The notes beneath the pieces were generated by a model. That model was not told the origin of the DNA. It searched no databases and saw only the letters and a program-made list of their open reading frames with translations. A stretch of 64,000 bases of DNA from CALBPI01 sp039033995. Its GTDB lineage: Bacteria > Pseudomonadota > Gammaproteobacteria > Steroidobacterales > Woeseiaceae. A program made the translations under genes and the position numbers. Below, in pieces: positions 42,178 to 51,534 of the stretch (positions are counted from its first letter, which is position 1; every line of letters begins with the position of its first letter). The stretch is taken from positions 1-64,000 of the forward strand of contig JBCCBP010000003.1 of assembly GCA_039033995.1 (NCBI GenBank), in the 5' to 3' direction.

Positions 42178-43185
42178 TTAGTCCACCAACACCTCGCGGA
42201 GACGAGTTGCCGCCGCCTCCGGGGTCAGATCACGCTGGGCTTCCCCCAGTAGCTCATAACCGACCATGAATTTGCGGATGGTCGCTGAGCGCAGTAGTGG
42301 CGGGTAAAAGTGTGCGTGCAATCGCCACCCTGTCATGTCACCCGCCGGCGCGTTGTGCCAGCCCATCGAATAAGGGAAAGGCGCGGCGAAAACCTGATTG
42401 TAGGTGGCGCATAGACGGCGTAACACTTCAGCCAGATCGTCGCGCGCGTTGTCCGTCAGCGTCGACATCGTCGCGACAGCGTCTTTGGCAACAACCAACG
42501 TTTCGAAAGGCCATACCGCCCAATACGGCACGACCACCAGCCAGTGATCGGTATCGATCAGGACGCGTGTTTCTTCGCGTTGCTCCCGTGCGACGTAGTC
42601 TTCCAGCAAATCACGGCCATGTTGCAAACGGTAGGCTTGTTGTTGCGCCAGCTCGCGCTCTGCTTCGGTGGGTAAAGTGTCGGTCGCCCAGATTTGACCG
42701 TGCGGGTGCGGATTGGAGCAGCCCATCATCTCTCCGCGGTTCTCGAAAATCTGCACCCAGCGATACTGCGCGGACAGTTCCTCGTACTGCGCTGCCCAAG
42801 CATCGACGACGGCGCGAATGTCGCGACTCGGCATGCTGGCCATCGTCAGATCATGCCGTGGGCTGTAGCAGATCACACGGCAAGTGCCAGTGACGGGCGC
42901 ACTGATCAACAGCGGATCTTCCGCAGGCGTCGGTGGCTGACTATGATCCAGCAATGCCGGGTAGTCATTGTCAAACACATAGACATCGGCGTAGTCCGGA
43001 TTGGTTTCTCCGCCCACCCGCGCATTGCCGGGGCACAAATAGCAGTCGGCGACATAGCGCGGTTCGTTGTCGTCCGCGACGGCTTCCGTTTGTCCTTGCC
43101 ACGGTCTCGCCGTCCGATGTGGAGAGACGAGTACCCAACTGCCGTTCAGGAGGTTAAAGCGTCGGTGTGGTGTGGCGTCACTCAT
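42178..43185 (-). CDS. galT: Galactose-1-phosphate uridylyltransferase
   Basis: A 335-residue cytosolic enzyme of the Leloir pathway, exchanging UMP between UDP-glucose and galactose-1-phosphate. The catalytic His triad 'NPHPHGQIWA' is present, with the zinc-site 'CYLCPGN' motif near residue 50 and the N-terminal 'RRFNLLNGSWVLVSPHR' region. Length matches the family. It is the last gene of the four-gene operon, coupled to galK by ATGA. Confidence 0.95.
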   Translation of the reverse strand: MSDATPHRRFNLLNGSWVLVSPHRTARPWQGQTEAVADDNEPRYVADCYLCPGNARVGGETNPDYADVYVFDNDYPALLDHSQPPTPAEDPLLISAPVTGTCRVICYSPRHDLTMASMPSRDIRAVVDAWAAQYEELSAQYRWVQIFENRGEMMGCSNPHPHGQIWATDTLPTEAERELAQQQAYRLQHGRDLLEDYVAREQREETRVLIDTDHWLVVVPYWAVWPFETLVVAKDAVATMSTLTDNARDDLAEVLRRLCATYNQVFAAPFPYSMGWHNAPAGDMTGWRLHAHFYPPLLRSATIRKFMVGYELLGEAQRDLTPEAAATRLREVLVD

Positions 43186-44357
43186 TGCCAGGCTCCTTGA
43201 TCGATGATGCCAGCGCCGTTGGCCGGCGTGACTTTCAGTGGGGTCGTCATGAGTCCGGTTGCAGCCTTGTAGCGTCGGGCAATCTCGGTGCCCAGAGCGT
43301 CTGCGCTGGATTCCGGTACCAACGCGATCACGGAGCCGCCGAAACCACCGCCTGTCATACGGGCGCCAACCAGCCCCTTTTGCTGGAAGTCACTGGCCAG
43401 CGCCACGAGCAAGTCGGTCTCTGCGCAACTGACTTCGAAATCGTCTCGCAGGCTTGCGTGTCCCTCGAATAACAGCGCGCCAACCCGGGTCCAGTCTCCA
43501 TTGGCGAGTGCCAGTCGCATATCAAGCACGCGCTGGTTTTCGCTGATGATGTGTCGGCCGCGTTTGAGCAGGATGGGATCATCAGTGGCGCGCTCGAGCT
43601 CTGCCAGCCCGGCGTCGCGAAGACTCTTCTGCAGCAGGTCCTCCAGTTGCTCGCACTGCGAACGCCGTTCCGCATAGGCGCCATCGGACAGCGAGTGATT
43701 GACCTGGCTGTCGATCACCAGGAACGTCAGCTCATGACGCGCGATGGGTACCGCTGTGCCAGAACGCTCGCGACTGTCGAACAGCAATAGTTGACTCTCC
43801 CTGCCAGCGACGACACTGAACTGATCGAGCAGGCCACAGGGAACACCGGCGAAGTCGTGCTCGGCCTGTTGTGCAATCAACATGATTTCATCGTCGGGCA
43901 GTGTTTGTTCGGCGGCCTTTAGAAACAACCGGATTAACGCGACTTCCAGAGCCGCGCTGCTCGAGAGGCCGGCGCCAACGGGCAGGTTGCCAACCACCAG
44001 CACGTCGAGCGAAGGCACCGTCACACCGCGTTCGTGCAGTCCGAACAGCACGCCGCGAGCATAGGTGCTCCAGTCGTCGCTGGGTCGCTGAGCGCCGTCT
44101 TCGAGCGGAATCTCGATGACATCGCTGTTGGTCAGCGACCGCAACCGGATACGCGCTGTGCCTGACCTATCGGCAAGTGCGCCGAGCACGACGACAAAGC
44201 GATCGATGGCGAACGGCATGCACAGCCCATTGGTGTAGTCCGTGTGCTCGCCGATAAAGTTCACTCGCCCAGGCGAAAATGCGGCAAGCGTCGGCGCGGC
44301 CGCAAAGAGATCGGCAAAACGCGCCGCGTTTTGTAGAGCAATGGACTCAGGAGTCAT
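43182..44357 (-). CDS. galK: Galactokinase
   Basis: A 391-residue GHMP kinase that phosphorylates galactose at C1. All signature motifs are present: 'SPGRVNFIGEHTDY' (substrate), 'LPVGAGLSSSAALEVAL' (ATP-binding) and 'MTGGGFGGSVIALV' near the C-terminus. Length is normal. Both ends overlap neighbours by ATGA (GH42 upstream, galT downstream), so its expression follows the galactosidases. Confidence 0.96.
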   Translation of the reverse strand: MTPESIALQNAARFADLFAAAPTLAAFSPGRVNFIGEHTDYTNGLCMPFAIDRFVVVLGALADRSGTARIRLRSLTNSDVIEIPLEDGAQRPSDDWSTYARGVLFGLHERGVTVPSLDVLVVGNLPVGAGLSSSAALEVALIRLFLKAAEQTLPDDEIMLIAQQAEHDFAGVPCGLLDQFSVVAGRESQLLLFDSRERSGTAVPIARHELTFLVIDSQVNHSLSDGAYAERRSQCEQLEDLLQKSLRDAGLAELERATDDPILLKRGRHIISENQRVLDMRLALANGDWTRVGALLFEGHASLRDDFEVSCAETDLLVALASDFQQKGLVGARMTGGGFGGSVIALVPESSADALGTEIARRYKAATGLMTTPLKVTPANGAGIIDQGAWQ

Positions 44358-46297
44358 GACGCGAGTGGAAAGACGCTGACACCTGCCGGCGGCAGTATGC
44401 GTTCGCCGAGTAGTGGCTCGCCCGCCACCGGGGCGGCATTGGTCTCGGCGGAGTAATTGAAAACAAACACGTGTTGGCCGATGCGCCGCACACGCACCTC
44501 ATCGGTAAGAGGTAGCGTGTCGATGCCCGCCTGGACACAATGTGCGGCGATTAACTCAACCAGTGCATCATGGTTCAGGCAAGTGGCGAGATAGCAAACA
44601 CGCTCATGCTGATACAACACGCCGCGACCATCGCTGGTTTTCCAATGCGGCTCCAGCGGCGTATCGATCGTTTCGATCCATCGTGTTGCATGGCTGTCCG
44701 GCTCATGCCGCAACGGGTAGACCGTGCCACTGCGGATCGCGTCGACGCTGACGATGCGAATATCGATCAGCGTGCTGAGCGCCGCCGGCGGCAGTGCCTC
44801 GGGTATCGTGCAATCGTCTGTCTTGCTGCCGGCACGAGGGCCAATGACGATCGCCGCCGATGTGGCGCGCAACTGCGCGACTAACGCTTCGTTGATGAAC
44901 GGCAAGCACGGCAGCAGAATCAACTCGTAGCCCGCCAAGTCAGCGTCGGGCGGCAGGATATCGATGTCGAGGCCCAGCGATCGCGCAGCGCTGTAATATT
45001 CGAACGCGCATCGCAGGGCGTTGTAGTCCGCCTGGTGAGGCTGGATCTCGGTAAGCCAGCAAGCTTCGTAGTCAAACAACAACGCGACCGGTGCTTGCTC
45101 TGTGGATTGCCGGGATAATTGTGCTAACGCTTGCGCGACCTGTGCGGCTTCTTCGCCACCGGCGGACTGCGTTGCATCGCTCAGCAGTAATCCTGCATGC
45201 ATCTGTTCCTGAGCGAACGGTGCCTGACGCCAACGAAACCAGGAGACGAATTCGGCACCGTGGGCCAGCGCTTCGAGGCTCCACAGGCGCACCATTCCCG
45301 GCAACGGTTCGGCGTTGTTGGGCGCCCAATTGACGGCGCCAGGCTGTTGTTCCATGACAGCGAATCGGCCGCGTCCGACACCGCGGTAAAGGTCATGATG
45401 GAAGGCGGCCCAGTCCGGGTGGCCGGTGCGTCGAAAGCGTCGTTTGGTTTCTTCGTCGAACCAGCCCTGATCGAGAAACCCGAGCGGGTAGCTGTCCCAC
45501 GTGGCGATGTCCAGCGCCTGCATGACCGGGTAGTGATCGAAATCGACGAAATCGCCCATGAAATTGTGGGAAAGCCAGACGTCAGCACGCGAATGTTCTC
45601 GCAGTATCGCTGCCTGCTCGTCGCTGAAGGAGCGTACCTGATCCGATGAGAAGCGACGGAACGCGAGGCGATGCGCAGGATTGGTCTCGGTCACCGCGAG
45701 CGGTAGCCCGATGTCACGGAAATGCGTGTATTCCTGGCTCCAGAAAACATTCCCCCACGCGGCATTGAGCGCCTCAATGGTGTGATAACGCCGCTGCAGC
45801 CAGTGGTGGAATGCTTGCAACGCCTGCTCTGAATAGCACAGGGTTGTGTCGTGGCAGCCGTACTCGTTATCCAGCTGCCAGCCAATCAGTGCGGGGTGCT
45901 GACCGTACCGTTCCGCCAGTACCTTGGTGATACGCCGGCTGTGCTCTCGGTAGACCTCACTCGAAAAACTGTAGTGTCGGCGCGACCCGAACTGGCGTAC
46001 GCGCCCGTCCTCGCCGACCGGCAGGATATCCGGGTGAGTCTTGACCAGCCAGATCGGTGGGCAGGCGGTGGGTGTGCCGAGCACAACACGCAAGCCTTCC
46101 GCCGCCAGTGTGTCGATTGCGCGATCCAGCCAGTCCCACTCGAACTGACCATGCACGGGCTCGATGCGCGACCAGGCGAATTCGCCGATCCGGACCAGCG
46201 AGATGCCTTGCGCCATCATCTGGCGGGCATCGGTTTGCCAACGCGAGCTGGGCCAATGCTCCGGGTAATAGCAGACCCCTAACTGAGGGCTGGCCAT
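44354..46297 (-). CDS. GH42 beta-galactosidase
   Basis: A 647-residue family 42 glycoside hydrolase, releasing galactose from beta-galactosides. 'GVCYYPEHWP' opens the barrel. The acid/base is Glu145 in 'GWQLDNEYG' and the nucleophile Glu316 in 'FAVMEQQPG'. A glutamine-amidotransferase-like trimerisation domain and a C-terminal beta domain follow, as usual. No signal peptide is present, so the enzyme is cytoplasmic and its substrate must be imported. It shares a TGATG junction with the GH36 gene and ATGA with galK. Confidence 0.94.
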   Translation of the reverse strand: MASPQLGVCYYPEHWPSSRWQTDARQMMAQGISLVRIGEFAWSRIEPVHGQFEWDWLDRAIDTLAAEGLRVVLGTPTACPPIWLVKTHPDILPVGEDGRVRQFGSRRHYSFSSEVYREHSRRITKVLAERYGQHPALIGWQLDNEYGCHDTTLCYSEQALQAFHHWLQRRYHTIEALNAAWGNVFWSQEYTHFRDIGLPLAVTETNPAHRLAFRRFSSDQVRSFSDEQAAILREHSRADVWLSHNFMGDFVDFDHYPVMQALDIATWDSYPLGFLDQGWFDEETKRRFRRTGHPDWAAFHHDLYRGVGRGRFAVMEQQPGAVNWAPNNAEPLPGMVRLWSLEALAHGAEFVSWFRWRQAPFAQEQMHAGLLLSDATQSAGGEEAAQVAQALAQLSRQSTEQAPVALLFDYEACWLTEIQPHQADYNALRCAFEYYSAARSLGLDIDILPPDADLAGYELILLPCLPFINEALVAQLRATSAAIVIGPRAGSKTDDCTIPEALPPAALSTLIDIRIVSVDAIRSGTVYPLRHEPDSHATRWIETIDTPLEPHWKTSDGRGVLYQHERVCYLATCLNHDALVELIAAHCVQAGIDTLPLTDEVRVRRIGQHVFVFNYSAETNAAPVAGEPLLGERILPPAGVSVFPLAS

Positions 46298-48417
46298 CAG
46301 TCGTCGACCGCTTCCAGCAGCCAGCAGACCGCGCTGTCGGCTTGCATCAACGGTGGCTGAAAACCGGTTTGCGCCAGGCTGTCGCCGCGCATCGACACGA
46401 TGTTGGTTTGCACAAATGTCTCCGGGTCCAGACGGGATACCCGATAGCTTAATTCAGGCTGCAGTCCGGTGCAGCGAATCGGTGCCAGCACCGCTTGTTC
46501 TGGTGTGTCGAGCAAAGCAGCAATAATCAGTGCGCGCCGTTGATCATTCGCCACTTCACGGCGCACGATCAGGTGTGTTTCCGGATGCGCCATGAAAGAG
46601 GTTTCGCCCGCGTGTATCCAGTCTCGATGGGTTTTGTACCAGACGCTGGCCGCCCTGAGCACCGCGATGTCCTGGTCGCTCAGCCCGCTCTTGTTCGGCT
46701 CGACGCCAAAATGTCCGACCAGCGCGTTGGCGATCCGAAATGCCATTGAGTGCTGGCGTCCGGTCGTGTCGCTGTGATGGCTGCCGACGTGCGCACCCAT
46801 GACTTCCGGAGGGAAAAACAGACTGAAGCCATGCTGGATGCGTTGCCGGTCATGTGGATCGTGATTGTCTGAGGTCCAGATACGATCTCCATGCGACAGG
46901 GCGCCGAAGTCGGCACGAGCGCCGCCCGATGAACACACTTCGATCTCTACCTCCGGATGTGCGTCACGCACGGCGGCCAGCAATCGATAGACGGCGCGGG
47001 TGATCTTCTCGCTGCCCTGACGATGATTGACAATGGCGTGGGTCAGGTCGCGGTTCATGTCCCACTTCAAATAGCCGAGTTGATAGCGGCGGATGACAGT
47101 CAGGATGTGTCCCAGCAGAAAGTCGAAGACTTCCGGTAAGCAGAGGTTCAGGACATATTGATTGCGACCGAGTGGTTGCTCGCGGTTCGGGTCGCCTAGC
47201 ACCCACTCCGGATGTTCGCGGAATGTGTCACTGTCGGCGTTGATCATCTCTGGCTCGATCCAAAGGCCTGGCTGCATACCCGCGTCGCGTACGGCATCGA
47301 AGATCGGCTCGAGTCCATTCGGATACTTGGCCGCGTCGACCGACCAATTGCCGAGACCGGCTGTATCGTCGTTGCGGCATTCAAACCAGCCGTCGTCCAG
47401 GATAAACCGCTCCGCGCCCATCGCTTTGGCTTCTTTTACGAGCGCCAGCGTTTTTTCCTCGCTGTGGTCGAAGTAGCAAGCCTCCCAGGTGTTGTAGTGC
47501 ACGAGCCTGGGTGTCTGTTGTTGACTGGTCGACAGCACGTGCTGTCGGACAAACCGGTGCATCGCCTGCATGCAGCCATTGTAGCCATCGTCGCTGCGTG
47601 CAAAGTGTGCGACAGGCGCCTGCCACGCGTCGCCGGGCGCCAAAACCGTTTCACCTGGCGACAGTAGAACACCAAGCTGCGCTAACGGTAAGCCGTCACG
47701 AGCGCGGGCCACCATCACGCGATGATTGCCGCTCCAGGCCAGATGCATTGCAACGACATCACCCTGCTCGGCGTTAAAGGCCTGGCTGCCGGTAATCATG
47801 CCCGGGAAGCTGGCGTGCGACGTGCGGCCCATACGGTTGCATCGCACCAGCGCGTCATGACCGATGGGCACGCGCTGCAGCCGAAACTCCTGCGCCCAGC
47901 GACCGGTCATCGACCAGGTTTCGCAATGGTTTGCGGGTAATGGCAAGACGGCGCTGGCAAACCAGTCGATGTGCAGATCGTCGTGTCCTGCGTTCTGCAT
48001 GCTGTTGCGGAAGCTGAGAACGCCAGAATGGGGGTCCAGCTTCAGTGTGAGTGTGACGCTGAACTCAGCGGCATGCTCGCGGCAGGTGAATTGGATCTCG
48101 TAAGCAGACTGTTCGACGGCATCGATCTGCAGCTGACTGATGGAGTGGGCGCCGTTACGGTGCACGACGATGCCAGGGTGACCTGAGAATCCCGTGCCGC
48201 CTTCCGGCAGCAGTGTCAACGCTTCCGCAATATCCAGTGAACCGGGAACGGCAGGCCGCTGCAGGGCATGCGCCAGCGCGTCCAATGGTTCATCGTCTGC
48301 GAGTTTTTTGCCCCAGTACAGTATACGCGGCATGCCGCGATCGGCTGTGATCAGACAGGATGTAGCAGCACTGTCTATGCGCCAGTGCCGCGCTTTGGAA
48401 GTTGTATTGTTCCCCAT
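46297..48417 (-). CDS. GH36 alpha-galactosidase
   Basis: A 706-residue family 36 alpha-galactosidase without signal peptide, hydrolysing raffinose/melibiose-type sugars in the cytoplasm. Features: 'WEACYFDHSEEK' and 'FILDDGWFE' in the barrel, nucleophile Asp in 'YLKWDMNRD', acid/base Asp in 'IWTSDNHDP', and a 'SSGGARAD' motif between them. ATG 48417 is preferred over a start at 48504, because it begins near the conserved region and leaves an 80-base leader from the predicted promoter. First gene of the GH36/GH42/galK/galT operon. Confidence 0.93.
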   Translation of the reverse strand: MGNNTTSKARHWRIDSAATSCLITADRGMPRILYWGKKLADDEPLDALAHALQRPAVPGSLDIAEALTLLPEGGTGFSGHPGIVVHRNGAHSISQLQIDAVEQSAYEIQFTCREHAAEFSVTLTLKLDPHSGVLSFRNSMQNAGHDDLHIDWFASAVLPLPANHCETWSMTGRWAQEFRLQRVPIGHDALVRCNRMGRTSHASFPGMITGSQAFNAEQGDVVAMHLAWSGNHRVMVARARDGLPLAQLGVLLSPGETVLAPGDAWQAPVAHFARSDDGYNGCMQAMHRFVRQHVLSTSQQQTPRLVHYNTWEACYFDHSEEKTLALVKEAKAMGAERFILDDGWFECRNDDTAGLGNWSVDAAKYPNGLEPIFDAVRDAGMQPGLWIEPEMINADSDTFREHPEWVLGDPNREQPLGRNQYVLNLCLPEVFDFLLGHILTVIRRYQLGYLKWDMNRDLTHAIVNHRQGSEKITRAVYRLLAAVRDAHPEVEIEVCSSGGARADFGALSHGDRIWTSDNHDPHDRQRIQHGFSLFFPPEVMGAHVGSHHSDTTGRQHSMAFRIANALVGHFGVEPNKSGLSDQDIAVLRAASVWYKTHRDWIHAGETSFMAHPETHLIVRREVANDQRRALIIAALLDTPEQAVLAPIRCTGLQPELSYRVSRLDPETFVQTNIVSMRGDSLAQTGFQPPLMQADSAVCWLLEAVDD

Positions 48418-48503
48418 TGCACGATGCCTTTTTCGGTGCTGTTCCCCCCGCAGTCGCCAGCATGATTTGGTGTTGCAAACCGAGACTGGCGTCCAGCCGT
48501 CCA

Positions 48504-48532
48504 ACTATAATCGAGCCCTGCACTCAGGCCAA
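48504..48532 (-). promoter_or_regulatory. Predicted promoter of the galactoside operon
   Basis: On the minus strand TTGGCC (48527-48532) and TATAGT (48504-48509) are separated by exactly 17 bases, a good sigma-70 layout, about 80 bases upstream of the GH36 start. No obvious LacI-type palindrome is seen over it. Confidence 0.5.
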
Positions 48533-48586
48533 AAAACTGAGCACTTTTTGGTAATGCATGTGTTTTTTGGTAGCGATTCTTGGCGC

Positions 48587-48615
48587 TTCGAACGAACGCT
48601 GGGCGATGCTATGAT
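48587..48615 (+). promoter_or_regulatory. Possible promoter of the GlpD-like gene
   Basis: TTCGAA (48587-48592) and TATGAT (48610-48615) are 17 bases apart, about 80 bases before the ATG at 48697. The -10 is good, the -35 weak. Confidence 0.35.
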
Positions 48616-48696
48616 TGCCGCGGCATAGCTACGCGCTCACGCGTACCGCTGCGCGCAGGAATTTGTCCTCTTTCCCGGTTTGGAGAATCGCTGCCG

Positions 48697-50364
48697 ATGA
48701 CATCACCGCTACGTGAAACCAATCTGCGCAAGCTTAACGGCGGGCACTTCGCCGTCTTCGTGGCCGGTGCCGGTATTAACGGTGCCGTTAGTGCAGCGGC
48801 GCTGGCGGCACGTGGCGTCGATACCGCTATCGTGGACGCCGGTGACTTTGCCGGCGAGACTAGTTCTCAATCCTCAAATCTGGCCTGGGGTGGCATCAAA
48901 TATCTCGAGAATCGCGAGATCGGTCTGGTCTGGAACTTATGCGCCAGTCGCAATCGACTGATGCGCGCGTACCCATCCACTGTCAAGGAAGCGCGTTTTC
49001 TCGCCGCCGTCCCGAAGGGGTTTCGCTGGCCGCGCTTCATGCTGTACGCCGGTGCGCTGGTCTATTGGTTGTTTGGCCGCTTTGCAACGCGCGCGCCCAG
49101 CTACCTGTCGCTGCGCAGTTTGATTCGGCGTGAGCCTGTGCTGCGCGCGGACGCAACCACCGGCGGTATGGAATACAGCGACTGCTATCTGTACGACAAT
49201 GATGCGCGATTCGTTTTCAACTTTGTTCGCGATGCCATGGACAGCGGCGCCATAGCCGCCAACTATGTCCGCGTGACCGATGCAGATCGCGTCGATGGTG
49301 TCTGGCATATCGATTTGCGCAATGAAGAGACGGGCGAGACATTCCGCTGTACATCGGATGTTTTTGTCAACGCATGCGGTCCTGAGGTCGACAGTCTGAA
49401 CCAGCTCAGTGAGCAGTCGACCAAGCATCATCACGTGTTCTCAAAGGGTATTCACCTAATCGTCGATCGTGTCACAGAAACCAAACGCATTCTGACGTCG
49501 TTCGCCAGCGACGGACGATTGTATTTTGCCATTCCGATGGGCAATCGAACCTGTATCGGTACAACGGACACGCGCGTGGAGAGCTGGGAAACTGTGGTGA
49601 CCGAAGAAGATCGCCAGTTCGTTCTCGACAACGCCAATCATCTGCTGAATCTGGCTGAACCGCTTACGCGTGATGACATTATTTCTGAGCGCTGCGGTGT
49701 GCGACCGCTGGTAGTAGCGTCGGGTGATGCAACGGGAGACTGGCTCGAGTTGTCGCGTAAGCATGCGATCGACGTCGACAGTGCCCGTGCGCATCTTAGT
49801 ATCTTCGGCGGCAAGCTGACGGATTGTCTGAACGTCGGCGATGAGGTGTGTGAGCATGTCGCCGAACTCGGTGTCAGCCTGTCGCAACCCGAGGGCGCCT
49901 GGTACGGAGAGGCCGGCGATGAAGCGCGTCGCGAATTCATGCGACAGGCCGCGCTGATGGCGCTCGATGCGTTCACGCATCCCAATTCGACGGAGCCGCT
50001 GACGGAGCGGTTCTGGCGTCGTTATGGTGCCAATGCGATCGGGATGCTGGAGCGGATTCGCGAAAATCCGGAGCGCGCTGAGCCGCTGATGAACAATACC
50101 GATTATCTGCGCTGCGAGGTGGAGTACACTGGTCGCCGTGAAATGGTGACGCGGCTCGAGGATTTCCTTCGCCGTCGCTCCAAAATTACGATGGTCGTGC
50201 GTGAAGAGGAAATCATCAGCGCACCGGGGTTGCACGAAGCCTGCCGATTGTTGTTCGGTGAGCGCGCGTCAGAAAAACTGCAGGAATATATAGATCGCCA
50301 CACGTCGCTGGATATTGATGCGAAAGGCATTATCGGCGATGCACCGCAAACAGGAACAGATTAA
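48697..50364 (+). CDS. GlpD-type FAD-dependent glycerol-3-phosphate dehydrogenase
   Basis: A 555-residue flavoprotein. The FAD-binding motif is 'VAGAGINGAVSAAALAARG' near residues 21-39. Further GlpD features are 'SSQSSNLAWGGIKYLE', 'RRSxxEPVLR'-like text, 'GRLYFAIPMGNRTCIGTTDT', and the C-terminal 'SIFGGKLTD' (the usual TIxGGKxTTYR). The classic GGRLLHGGxRYL segment is modified to 'NLAWGGIKYL'. It should oxidise glycerol-3-phosphate at the membrane and pass electrons to quinone, but the changes leave room for a related substrate. The ATG at 48697 has GGAG 10 bases upstream. The next gene starts immediately after the stop. Confidence 0.8.
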   Translation: MTSPLRETNLRKLNGGHFAVFVAGAGINGAVSAAALAARGVDTAIVDAGDFAGETSSQSSNLAWGGIKYLENREIGLVWNLCASRNRLMRAYPSTVKEARFLAAVPKGFRWPRFMLYAGALVYWLFGRFATRAPSYLSLRSLIRREPVLRADATTGGMEYSDCYLYDNDARFVFNFVRDAMDSGAIAANYVRVTDADRVDGVWHIDLRNEETGETFRCTSDVFVNACGPEVDSLNQLSEQSTKHHHVFSKGIHLIVDRVTETKRILTSFASDGRLYFAIPMGNRTCIGTTDTRVESWETVVTEEDRQFVLDNANHLLNLAEPLTRDDIISERCGVRPLVVASGDATGDWLELSRKHAIDVDSARAHLSIFGGKLTDCLNVGDEVCEHVAELGVSLSQPEGAWYGEAGDEARREFMRQAALMALDAFTHPNSTEPLTERFWRRYGANAIGMLERIRENPERAEPLMNNTDYLRCEVEYTGRREMVTRLEDFLRRRSKITMVVREEEIISAPGLHEACRLLFGERASEKLQEYIDRHTSLDIDAKGIIGDAPQTGTD

Positions 50365-51534
50365 ATGAGTACAGAAAGAGATTTTGACGTCATTGTCTAC
50401 GGCGCGAGCGGATTCACCGGTCGACTGGTCGCTGAATATTTGCAGCAGCGTTACGGCGATGACGACACCGTGCGTTGGGCGATGGCCGGCCGCAATGCCG
50501 ACAAGCTGGCTCAGGTGCGCGACGAAATGGGCATTGCGGCGGATACCCCGCTGATCGTTGCGGATGGCGATGACGAGGCTTCACTGCAGGCGATGGTGGC
50601 TCGCGGTAAAGCGATTATTACCACCGTCGGCCCCTACCAAACGTACGGCAATACACTGCTCGCGGTTTGTGCAAAGACCGGTACTGACTATCTCGACCTG
50701 TGCGGAGAGCCGGTCTGGATGCGGCACATGATCGATGCGCATGAGTCGACCGCGAAGGCGAGCGGCGCAAGAATCGTTTTTTCTTCGGGGTTCGATTCGA
50801 TTCCGTCCGACCTGGGTGTCTGGAAATTGCAGCAACACTGCATCGAGCAAACCGGTGTGCCGTCGGCGCGAATCCGTTGCCGGGTGCGCAAGATGCAAGG
50901 TACGTTTTCCGGCGGTACTGCAGCGAGTTTCAAGGCGACGCTGGCCGCGGCGAGAGACCCTGAAATTTTGGCGCTGCTGCGCGATCCGTTCTCACTGGTC
51001 CCCGACTTCGACGGGCCGGCGCAACCGCATGGCAACAAGCCCTACTACGAGGAAGATCTCGGCAGTTGGGTGACCCCGTTCATCATGGCGACGATCAACA
51101 CGCGCAACGTGCATCGTTCGAACGCGTTGCTCGGCTTCCCGTATGGTCGCGATTTCGTCTACGACGAAATGGTCCTGACAGGGCCTGGTGACAAAGGCGA
51201 GCACATTGCCAAGGCACTGGCAGACCGTGACGACATGTCGAGTAAAGATGGGCCCAAGCCGGGTGAAGGCCCGGACAAGGAAGAACGCGAGAACGGCTTT
51301 TACGACATGCTGTTTATCGCAGATACCGCAGACGGTCCGATCAAGTTTGCGGTTACCGGTGACCGTGACCCCGGTTATGGATCAACGTCCAAGATGTTGT
51401 CCGAAGCGGCGCTTTGCCTCGTCAAGGATGCGACCGATACGCCAGCTGGTATCCATACGACGGCGTCGGCGATGGGGCAGAAGCTGATCGATCGGCTGGT
51501 GGCGAATGCTGGCCTGACCTTCAGTCTAGAGTAG
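50365..51534 (+). CDS. Saccharopine dehydrogenase-like NAD(P)-binding reductase
   Basis: A 389-residue protein of the saccharopine-dehydrogenase / trans-acting enoyl reductase family. The Rossmann motif is 'VYGASGFTGRLVAEYL' (about 10-25), followed by 'YLDLCGEPVWMRHMIDAHE' and 'GFDSIPSDLGVW', which are typical of this group in proteobacteria and mycobacteria (where one member reduces phthiocerol precursors). Its ATG abuts the GlpD-like stop, so it is probably co-transcribed with that gene. The last 14 bases overlap the convergent MFS gene. Its substrate is unknown, possibly a lipid intermediate. Confidence 0.87.
   Translation: MSTERDFDVIVYGASGFTGRLVAEYLQQRYGDDDTVRWAMAGRNADKLAQVRDEMGIAADTPLIVADGDDEASLQAMVARGKAIITTVGPYQTYGNTLLAVCAKTGTDYLDLCGEPVWMRHMIDAHESTAKASGARIVFSSGFDSIPSDLGVWKLQQHCIEQTGVPSARIRCRVRKMQGTFSGGTAASFKATLAAARDPEILALLRDPFSLVPDFDGPAQPHGNKPYYEEDLGSWVTPFIMATINTRNVHRSNALLGFPYGRDFVYDEMVLTGPGDKGEHIAKALADRDDMSSKDGPKPGEGPDKEERENGFYDMLFIADTADGPIKFAVTGDRDPGYGSTSKMLSEAALCLVKDATDTPAGIHTTASAMGQKLIDRLVANAGLTFSLE

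Noticed and set aside
49456..50235. 259-codon minus-strand ORF
   Set aside because: Antisense to the GlpD-like gene; no family features.
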